From Coemansia sp. RSA 922 (lineage: Eukaryota; Kickxellomycota; Kickxellomycetes; Kickxellales; Kickxellaceae), in NCBI GenBank assembly GCA_027577415.1, contig JANBQS010000003.1, positions 1 through 64,000 on the forward strand: DNA of 64,000 nt, in the 5' to 3' direction. Numbering within the stretch: position 1 is the stretch's first letter; each line of letters starts with the position of its first letter. Under the pieces are notes generated by a model that did no database searches, had not been told where the DNA came from, and saw only the letters and a program-made list of their open reading frames with translations. Position numbers and translations under genes: made by a program. Shown one piece after another: positions 54,801-62,254 of this stretch.

Positions 54801-55419
54801 GCTTTTTGTAGTGAAGATGTGATGTCATACCAACACATCGCTCGCTAGCAGTGTCACGTGAGGTGGCCAGGATCAAGACCATCGGATCACCTGATTTAGC
54901 CGCAGGCTCAGACTGATAACACATATGGATTATTTATTATAATAGCTTTTATTCTTTAGCTTCCTTTACGACAAGAATATATTTATATACGTCTAATAAC
55001 AGTCATTATAGGTGATGTATTACACTAGAAAAATAGTAAACTGAATTTTCCAACTAGCAAACAGTAAGACAACAAAACAAATGTCTTGTCTGCGTATTGC
55101 ACGTCTTGTATGTCAAACATATATGCCATATCATGCAATAAATACTATTGGAAATGCTGTGCATCCTAGTTTAGAGTATATTGCGCAGCCGCACTTTACA
55201 TTGCTAATGTCTCTTCTCCAACACCAGCCTTTGCCCTTAGTAGTCACTTTATTGCTAAGCCGTGAGTTTGGAGAATAGACCTTAGAGATTTGACAAAAAA
55301 AAGTGGTTATCATGCTTTTGTCACAATGCACATAAAGTACTATAACATGCATGTCTAGGAAAACATGACAGAGAAAAAGTTTGTTCTTTAGCTCTGGAAA
55401 GTGATGTTTCTGTGAGACT

Positions 55420-55492
55420 GGTTCTATATATCAGTGGTTAGATTATTTCGCTTACACCGAAAAGGTCGCCGGTTCGATCCCGGCTGGAACCA
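55420..55492 (+). tRNA. tRNA-Val (anticodon UAC)
   Basis: A 73-nt cloverleaf with no intron. The acceptor stem GGTTCTA pairs with TGGAACC (one G-T pair). The anticodon stem TTTCG/CGAAA encloses the loop CTTACAC, with T33 and anticodon TAC. The T-arm is GCCGG-TTCGATC-CCGGC, containing the B box GGTTCGATCC. The variable loop is AGGTC and the discriminator base is A. The D-arm (TATC/GATT) has one unpaired outer position (T10/T25) and an AGTGGTTA loop. It reads the valine codon GUA. A T-run terminator follows directly. Confidence 0.93.
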
Positions 55493-55493
55493 A

Positions 55494-55504
55494 TTTTTTT
55501 TTTT
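55494..55504 (+). terminator. Pol III terminator of tRNA-Val
   Basis: Eleven consecutive T's, starting two bases after the tRNA. Confidence 0.9.
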
Positions 55505-56303
55505 GCATATTGTTTACTTCTGGCTGTTTAAGCTCGAAACTATTTTTTTTCTACTATTAATCCTGTTGAAAGAGTGTGCAGCGACAACATCGCGTTCAGC
55601 AATACGTTGAGTACCAACTATGCTGATGTAGGACAAGTTCATCAGCTTTTCATACAGCTTTTCGTAGATACCAGCAGATTTGTTTTTTTTTTACTTCGGC
55701 TCTTCTCTGCACTGAAATGTCTCTACTACAGCCATTGCATAGAGCTACATAATTTCTGGTATATACTACTATTCTCAAGAATAACAAAAAATTTCCATGC
55801 CAAACTGTGTTTGAATCAGCACTCAAGCACCAAAGCTGGTGATGTCTCGGACCATCTGACAGCAGCAAGGTAATGCAGACGAGGCAGTTGAGCAACCTAT
55901 TCAATGTCAATGTGGAGCCTTCCCAGGACTGATACCATCTGCTAATGTATTGATAGTTTAAATGAGAGTGCAAAGTAGTTAAAGTAGGTTCTTACCATCT
56001 GATAGTGTAGGTTTTAAAGTACATACGTCTTGGTTAAATAAATATCAGAAATAATGAATAAAGAAATACGCTGCAAAGAACAACCCGCCAAGATATTAAA
56101 AGGCCTGAAAGTCGTCTTTCTGGCTATGCTAGTAAAAAAATATTCCTTTTGACTGCGTGGCCGCTGCATTGTATTTTCAGGATGCACATTAGAAAAGCTG
56201 TTTTTTTTTCTCTTCCCCCCAAGAACACCTCTTCTCTTCTCTTCCCTTACATTTTTTTTTTATTTCAATCCACTTGGTTTTTACAGCTTTTTTTTACTTT
56301 ACT
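55505..56303. other. Intergenic region upstream of the 56304 gene
   Basis: About 800 bp with no gene. TTGACTG occurs at 56149-56155 (about 150 bp before the ATG, plus orientation). The last 100 bp are strongly pyrimidine-rich. Confidence 0.45.
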
Positions 56304-56804
56304 ATGGATATTTGGCCGTTGTCACCCAAGAAGGAAGTCTTGCTAGTAAGCATTTGCAACAAAATAGTCGGCGAATGTAGCTCCAAACCCAACTACATCA
56401 GTTTCCACCAGAGCCTTCCAGTCACGGGAAAGGAGCTTCTGGCTACAGCTCGCGACAAGTTTGATTACAAGGGAGCTTCAGCCAGGCTGGTGAAAACAGT
56501 GTTTACTGGTAACTTAGAAGCAAAGAGTGTCCCAGTGCAGCGCTCCTTTGTGTTTGACAATGAACAATATGAGGATAAATCTATCACTCTGTTCTTGACT
56601 ACAAAGTGTTCCCCACCACACAAGAACCGCAAAGCTATTGAACGCAAGGCTCAGCATGCAGCCGAAACGACAAGCGAGGTTTCTGAGGAAAGTGATGATT
56701 ACGGCGAGCTGCCTGAGAACATTGAAATACCGTTCTACAACCCCTCAAGAAAGGCAGCCAAGATTGTCGATGAGCTTGCTCACCCTGATGAAGCGCTAAA
56801 GTAA
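56304..56804 (+). CDS. Hypothetical protein with a possible ubiquitin-like N-terminus
   Basis: A 166-residue protein from ATG 56304 (MDIWPLSPKKEVLLVSICNK). Residues 9-110 alternate strand and helix in a ubiquitin-like order: EVLLVSICNK, YISFHQSLPVTGKELLATAR (compare the cluster consensus x-P-V-x-x-x-E-L), DKFDYKG, ARLVKTVFTGN, then KSITLFLTTKC. After this comes a basic segment (PPHKNRKAIERKA), an acidic Ser/Glu-rich linker (EVSEESDDYGE) and a short C-terminal helix (KAAKIVDELAHPDE). No PY motif or terminal Gly-Gly. The upstream region carries TTGACTG as in the 7.7-13 kb cluster, though in the opposite orientation. The fold is a guess from pattern; the coding status is fairly sure. Confidence 0.5.
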   Translation: MDIWPLSPKKEVLLVSICNKIVGECSSKPNYISFHQSLPVTGKELLATARDKFDYKGASARLVKTVFTGNLEAKSVPVQRSFVFDNEQYEDKSITLFLTTKCSPPHKNRKAIERKAQHAAETTSEVSEESDDYGELPENIEIPFYNPSRKAAKIVDELAHPDEALK

Positions 56805-56859
56805 TAATAGTAGTATATTATTTCGAAGAGCATTTGTGAATAAATCTAAAAGTTTTTAT

Positions 56860-57430
56860 TGCAGCATGGCTCTGTCAACAACACTGTGTAGAGGTAGCAT
56901 GCAATCATGTGTATGGCCTGGTTGAGCAATCGACTAGGGTTCACAGTGAATCCGGTGTCACACATCAAAGACAATAGTTAGTGCGCCAACCTATGAGTGT
57001 ATGGCAGTACAACTGAGGCATCCAACCACACATCGTCAACAACATTAGGACTTATGCCCTCAGTGCCATGCGGGTCTCCTATGCCAGTGTGCCACGATGG
57101 ATGATGGCCTGAGACTGTGAATGCGCAGCTACTGGCAATGACAAATAAAAAGCACCCGTGTTAGTGCCACTATCACTGCAACAACCATACCCCTCATCTT
57201 TGGGCTTGCGAGCAGTCCCAGTGCATGAATAGTCCACATTAACCTCACCGCTATTATCCCCAGTGGCAACAACAACGCCGGCCACAAAGGCGCTTTAATA
57301 GTCGTCAACACCGTACCCAAGACACTTCAACAAAGGCACGCAATTGTATGCTATAATGAGCTCCCCTACATGATGCAGAGTGGTCGGATTATTGGCTAGC
57401 GAAGGAGGTGAGCGTTAGAAAGTATGTATT
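56860..57430 (-). pseudogene. Decayed gene of unknown family
   Basis: On the minus strand, coding-looking sequence in two or three frames is interrupted by stops. The pieces are NNPTTLHHVGELIIAYNCVP and LLKCLGYGVDDY, then a TAA, then SAFVAGVVVATGDNSGEVNV with SCTGTARKPKDEGYGCCSDS, then a frame change into GIGDPHGTEGISPNVVDDVW with LDASVVLPYTHRLAH, and finally NPSRLLNQAIHMIACYLYTV. The base composition is richer in G+C than its flanks, as for old coding DNA. A minus-strand TATA (57491-57500) lies upstream but no start codon remains. I do not recognise the protein. Confidence 0.4.
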
Positions 57431-57490
57431 GAAAAGTGTACTCAAGAGTAAGAATGGTTAAACCCGTATCCAACTAATGACAGGACGTTG

Positions 57491-57500
57491 TTTATATAGC
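57491..57500 (-). promoter_or_regulatory. TATA box of the decayed 57-kb gene
   Basis: GCTATATAAA on the minus strand, about 70 bp upstream of the first coding-like sequence. Confidence 0.35.
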
Positions 57501-58063
57501 ATTTTTGCTGCTTTCTTCTAGAGCCGTAGTTAAGTGGATCCTGCTAGGCGTAGTATAGTCGGGTCATGCGGGTGGGCGCAAGATTTGCTTGGGCGCATCT
57601 CGTCATTGGTAGAAGGCAGCACACACGGGGTCAGTGCCTCAGAGATAGTTTCCGTCAGCTCAGAAACCCTGGTCTGAAGTGTTCCACATGGGCTGCCAGG
57701 CCAGTCTTGTGGATTATCCCGCTGCTCTGTAACAGGCGCAACACACCTACCTCTTGACAGACATTGGTATATTTGAATGTAGAGCTAGGTTGATATAGCA
57801 CTGTTAGAGGCACTTGGTGTATTTTTGCTCAATCAGAAAAGGGCATTAAATAGCAATGGTACTTTAGTTGGATGATCGCCAGATGTCACAAATCCACAAA
57901 TGTCGATCCAAGCGTAAATTGGCAAAGGTCGCTTGAGAATCCGCAGCAATCGCGAGCTACTAAAATGAGACGGAGAAGAGGGAAAGTGCTTTCTCTCCTC
58001 TGCTTCTCTCCACTTTTGTTTATTTTTGCCTCTCTCTTTTTTTCGTTAGTTAGTGACTTTAAC

Positions 58064-59758
58064 ATGAGAGAGCGCCGCACCGCTATTGGCATCCCACTGT
58101 CGGCAACATTGGATGAACGCATCAGAGGCCTCTTTCCACCTGGAGCCATGTATGACTGCGATCCCGAGCCAATGAATACGCTTGCAGAAAGGCGGATGCG
58201 CCAAATGAGTAGCGATATTCGTTCAAAGGCTGACTGGATGGAGACGATTGATGATGCCGACACTCGCACTGGCTGGGCCGTCGAGGCCAAGGCAAAGGAG
58301 CTGACGGCTGTTGAGTTTGCGTACGTTATGGACGAGCTAGCATACTACGCGTCTCTACACCTGCCAGGTAGCAACGTTAGACTAAGTGCGGCTGACGGCG
58401 TGTGGTTCTCTGATACGCGTGTAGACGACAAGACCACGAGTGAGCTCAAGGACTATGCAACCATACTCGAAGGAGTGCCAGATCGCCAAAAAGACTGGTA
58501 TCCAAAGGACCGGTCGCGTGTACTCAATCTGGTTGACCCGTCACTCTATCCGCTGACTTATAGCCGCTCGAAGCTGTGTCGTCAGACCAGTACGTCGCCA
58601 CAGACAGCTCTTACTCTTGAGGATGCAGGGGAGTTTCCTGGATCTCTTGATGAGTGGCGCAAGGCTTTACACGTTGGCGAGGATGGGGAGTCTGACTACT
58701 ATCTCCCGATTTGGGATTGGCAGTATGGATCTTATACTTCTGACAAATTTAGCTGGCTGCCATCCGAGTTTTGCATTGACGACAACGGAGTTGTTACTAT
58801 CGAATCCTACATCAACAACTTACACCCCGTCAAGCACGCCACGCTGTACCCGATTATTGCCAGCGTCTTCTCCAAGGCTATTCCTTTGCTAGAGCAGGTA
58901 GTCACTGATATTGTGCATCCGCGCCAGCGACGAGTGGTACCAGACTCGTCAAAATACTACAAGAGCGATGAGGCAATGCCCGACAGGGACGATCTCATTC
59001 TCTGGAAGAGACGCGCGACATTTGTCCACCCGCAACCCGAGCCGTTTGTTGCACCTGCACGGCCTGTTATTCCCTACAAGCTCTGTGGACGGCGGCTGCA
59101 GGCCATTGTCAAAATGATCAGTATCGAGCCGACTTCTAAGAGGTCAATCTATGGCGGCGAGGACTGGAGCGTAGTGGGCTTGGGCAATGAGCGCATCATT
59201 GCTACTGGGATATTCTTTTACGACGTGACAAACATCGCTCCAGCCAGTCTGCGATTCCGTGAGACACTTTGCTCTTGGGATTTTGAGGCCGAACAGTTTG
59301 ACATTGAGTCAGTTGTCAAGGCATATGGTATAGAGAAAAGTCGATTAAGGGAAAGTGACCTCGTATCGCAGGAGCTAGGCAGTGTTGGGATTAAAGATGG
59401 ACGGTGCGTGGTGTTCCCGAACGTACACCAGTTCAAAATGCCTGAGCTCAAGCTAGCTGACAAGTCCAAGACTGGCCATTGCAAGATGATTACGTTTTAC
59501 TTTGTAGATCCAAGTACGCGCATTCCGTCGACAGCGATTGTGCCGCCACAGCAACAAGATTGGTACTTTGCGGATATCTTGGCATCTGAGCCATTTCGCA
59601 GTTTACCCCATCTAGTAGTGGAGGGCATCATGGCCAAGGTCGACTTTCCAATTTCGCTCAAGGCAGCCAAGAAGCTTCGTCCACAAGTGCACTTGGACAA
59701 CAATGCCGAGAATATTTCACTTGAATTTTTTGAGCCCAATGTTTACTTCAGCGCGTAG
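58064..59758 (+). CDS. DUF4246 protein (copy B)
   Basis: A 564-residue paralogue of the 21379-23091 product. Long stretches are identical (for example KLCRQTSTSPQTALTLEDAG and DKFSWLPSEFCIDDNGVVTI). Differences include a deletion of an acidic segment (copy A AMPDNDSDDYEEDLILW, here AMPDRDDLILW) and a changed C-terminus (HLDNNAENISLEFFEPNVYF). The putative metal-binding positions are altered in the same way as in copy A (DWSVVGLGNERI, FPNVHQFKM), so that change predates the duplication. The start MRERRTAI at 58064 corresponds to copy A. The open frame continues upstream through a T/C-rich leader. Both copies stay open while the neighbouring gene has decayed in both, which suggests that this one is under selection. 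Confidence 0.8.
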   Translation: MRERRTAIGIPLSATLDERIRGLFPPGAMYDCDPEPMNTLAERRMRQMSSDIRSKADWMETIDDADTRTGWAVEAKAKELTAVEFAYVMDELAYYASLHLPGSNVRLSAADGVWFSDTRVDDKTTSELKDYATILEGVPDRQKDWYPKDRSRVLNLVDPSLYPLTYSRSKLCRQTSTSPQTALTLEDAGEFPGSLDEWRKALHVGEDGESDYYLPIWDWQYGSYTSDKFSWLPSEFCIDDNGVVTIESYINNLHPVKHATLYPIIASVFSKAIPLLEQVVTDIVHPRQRRVVPDSSKYYKSDEAMPDRDDLILWKRRATFVHPQPEPFVAPARPVIPYKLCGRRLQAIVKMISIEPTSKRSIYGGEDWSVVGLGNERIIATGIFFYDVTNIAPASLRFRETLCSWDFEAEQFDIESVVKAYGIEKSRLRESDLVSQELGSVGIKDGRCVVFPNVHQFKMPELKLADKSKTGHCKMITFYFVDPSTRIPSTAIVPPQQQDWYFADILASEPFRSLPHLVVEGIMAKVDFPISLKAAKKLRPQVHLDNNAENISLEFFEPNVYFSA

Positions 59759-60022
59759 TTGTGCGCCACTTAAAGTAGCTAATGTATCGATTGCTCTTAA
59801 ATTGACATTGTCGCAATGTTATCGCCTGCGTAAGGTTTCTATGACGCCTCTATCTGCTGGGCTTTTTGTTATCGTCCAAAAGCAATCGATTTAAGGTGCT
59901 ACAATCAAAGTCTGCCCAGAAATATCTTAACCTTTAGTGTTAAATTGTCATCGTTAGAAAAATCAGTTCTTCCTAAAAAAAATTTACTCGATATTCTTTA
60001 TTTCTTACTTGCCATCAAAAAA

Positions 60023-61112
60023 ATGGACTCTCTATCTCCTTTTCAAACTGATTGTGGACAAGATTGTCGAGTATTTGGAATGCCCACTAAAGGCTCCTTC
60101 AAGCTGGCGATCGGTGAGCACGACAAGCAAAATATTGTGCTTTTTCCGCTACTTCTTATCAGTGAACGCTGGCGCAAGGCGGATCTTGTCTCAATTTGCG
60201 AGAACTGTATCCTTGAATTTGACTATTATACCAAGGCAATGAAAGTAAGATTTCTTGCATTGTTTGCTGGCGCTCCGTACCTGCGGGTTCGCAAAAACAG
60301 TCTTGTCAAACGGGTTTGTGTAGCCGTTCCTCTTTGGAAAGATAAGTGTGATGGGACATTTAGCGAGGCCATCACTAGGCCGCAGTACAAGGGTCTAGTG
60401 TTTCCGACTGCTCATAGTTTTTTCTCTATATGTACAAAACCCCCGAGAAATCACGTACCCGTAATTTCAGCACACGTTCAGCCACCACACCTACTTTAGT
60501 GATCAGCGAAGAACAAGTGGCCGACTTTGTTCATTCTCTCCAGCGGCTATTACCCTCGTTAACAAGTGTGATTGTAGTCTTCGGCTCTGGTAACGAAGTG
60601 CATTCAGATCACAAACACCTTTATCGCTCACTAATAACCGAGATCTATCAAGGAGGTATAAAGAAATTACACGGTACCTTGAAACCTGGAACTATGACAA
60701 TGCTTAACATGCCGAGTATCGAGCACTGCCATTCTTCAGCACTTCGATTTGGGAAAGCCAAGCTTTGAGATGGCTTATGCGATCTCAATTATCTCTGTGC
60801 TTCCGAGTCTGGCCAGTTTAACTTGTAACATAGGCGGGCTAGGATTAAGTATAGAGTCCATTCTAGCCAACGGTTGTCCGAGTACTCTCCATGCAATGCA
60901 CCATCCTTTGAGCGGCAATTTCAGGATATTGTCTGTGCCGTACGTGTCAAATACCTCGGCCGACATGATAACAAGAGTGGCCATGCTTTTTTTTGCCGTC
61001 GTGTGTCCCAACTTGGCATGAGGCATTTAGTTGCAAGATTGCCTGGAGTACATACAGTTGTTCGTATAGGACATTTGCGGATTCCATTAGCCGCTTAATT
61101 TGCTGTGGGTAG
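60023..61112 (+). pseudogene. Broken F-box-like gene (copy B)
   Basis: Counterpart of 20052-21127. It starts MDSLSPFQ, then the reading must change frame to FKLIVDKIVEYLECPLKAPS (F-box helix region) and again to NIVLFPLLLISERWRKADLV. It continues to KDKCDGTFSEAITRPQYKGL and breaks once more at a T tract (copy A GTTTGTTTCTC, here GTTTTTTCTC, one base shorter). Later pieces are EQVADFVHSLQRLLPSLTSV and LPSLASLTCNIGGLGLSIES. The common stop is at 61110-61112. It keeps the 41-bp F-box segment that copy A lost. Some lesions are shared with A and some are private. Confidence 0.72.
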
Positions 61113-61120
61113 AGTATAAC

Positions 61121-61594
61121 AATAATATGCTACGTGATAATTTCAACTACTTTTAGCATATTCAAGCAGTATCTGGAGAGTTTGCTGCTGCTATTGGCTA
61201 CAAGTGTGATCGGGTATTGTAGTATTGCTGAATGCATTGCTCCAATTGTAATCATACCACTATTTGTAGAATAGAAACTTCAAAATAAGGAGATGTGTGC
61301 TAATTTCCACAATAGGACAGATGCTTTACGGAGCATTCAATGTACACTTAAAGTAGTCGTTTCTTACTAAGTACAATTGGCTTACATATGTGATGCGCAA
61401 AATGAACTGGCAATTCAATCTTTGATGACAATATCAAAAAAGTGTGCAACAATACAATTACGCATATGCACATTGTATAGGGTAAAAGTGTGAGTGTAAT
61501 AGACCTCTCTCAAACGGGTATATAAATAAGGACATGTGCATGCCTCTTCTCACAAAATTATCATCATCATCTCTTCACTACAAATTCTCTAACC
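61121..61594. other. Intergenic region and promoter of the mini-peptide gene
   Basis: About 470 bp of AT-rich sequence. The TATA box is at 61519-61528, and ATCATCATCATCTC with a C/A/T-rich leader follows before ATG 61595. No other gene is seen. Confidence 0.45.
61519..61528 (+). promoter_or_regulatory. TATA box of the secreted mini-peptide gene
   Basis: GGTATATAAATAAGG, 67-76 bp upstream of the ATG at 61595. It is one of the best TATA boxes in the window. Confidence 0.6.
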
Positions 61595-61684
61595 ATGAAC
61601 GCCTACGCTACTCTCCTCGCCATAGTCGCTATTACAGCCACAACTGCCAATGCCCAGGCTGTCTGGCTTGGTCCCTGGCCCTAG
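61595..61684 (+). CDS. 29-residue precursor of a secreted mini-peptide
   Basis: The ATG at 61595 (AACCATGAAC context) opens 29 codons ending at TAG 61682-61684. Residues 1-20 (MNAYATLLAIVAITATTANA) are a textbook secretory signal peptide: a hydrophobic Ala/Leu/Ile core and an A-N-A cleavage motif. What remains is QAVWLGPWP, nine residues starting with Gln, which could cyclise to pyroglutamate. A strong TATA box and a leader typical of expressed genes precede it. Alternatives are a truncated secreted-protein gene whose TAG is a nonsense mutation, or a gene continuing through an intron; no good donor or following open frame is visible. It is not assigned to any known peptide family. Confidence 0.5.
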   Translation: MNAYATLLAIVAITATTANAQAVWLGPWP

Positions 61685-62254
61685 ATTTCCACAATGTTAT
61701 TTAGAAGCTAGTCAGAAATACATGTTTTTTCTGTCTGTCTAAATTAAATCTCAACCAGCAACTTCATGTCAATCTCTTATATTTCTGGGAGCACACTGGC
61801 ATTCGGGTTCTCCACTTGCCGGATACGCAACAAATTTTTTGAGAGTTATTGACGTGTTTGGACAGCTCCCGAATATCATGGAACTTGTGTACCGTACCTC
61901 TACACTTTACGATCATAGCCATTGACTTGGCTTTTGACGTTGATATGCCCTGAATATTAGAACATGGACAAGTTATTGGCGGGCAAGCAGTTTAGGATTC
62001 GGAAGTTTACCGATTCAAAGCAGTTTCGGCGCACTACCTTCTGTTTGACGAGTACGCTATGAATACGAAAACAGTGTAGCAAAGTATCTAGCTGAGTTTG
62101 AATCAATCCGCAGCCAATCGCTGGTGAGCATGCACAAAGGTTTGGTCCAAAACACAAGTGTGACAATCAAAACTTTTTTGTTTCCACCAGATTTTTTTCT
62201 TTATTTTTAATTTTAATTTTAATTTTTTTCGCATACACTTTTCACATTTATCAA
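61685..62254. other. Intergenic region before the ArAE transporter
   Basis: About 570 bp of AT-rich sequence. TTTTTAATTTTAATTTTAATTTTTTTC forms a short tandem repeat just before the ATG at 62255. No gene is supported; minus-strand frames here have no domain. Confidence 0.45.

Larger units (their letters stand above)
54281..55419. other. Regulatory repeat region and gene-poor DNA before tRNA-Val
   Basis: 54360-54800 holds the repeated promoter blocks. After 54850 there is AT-rich sequence. A 65-residue plus frame (55081-55278) and a 73-residue minus frame (55131-55352) overlap each other and have no domain, so neither is called. Confidence 0.45.
57805..61120. repeat. Right arm of inverted segmental duplication of about 3.3 kb
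   Basis: The reverse complement of 20045-23365, with the same gene order: promoter, DUF4246 gene, spacer, F-box-like pseudogene. The left boundary is near CACTTGGTGTATTTTT (57810). The right boundary is just past the pseudogene stop at 61110-61112. Confidence 0.85.

Noticed and set aside
61595..61684. Assignment of the mini-peptide as a mating pheromone
   Set aside because: No repeats, no Kex2-type sites and no CAAX box. Only a loose Trp/Pro resemblance, so left as unknown.
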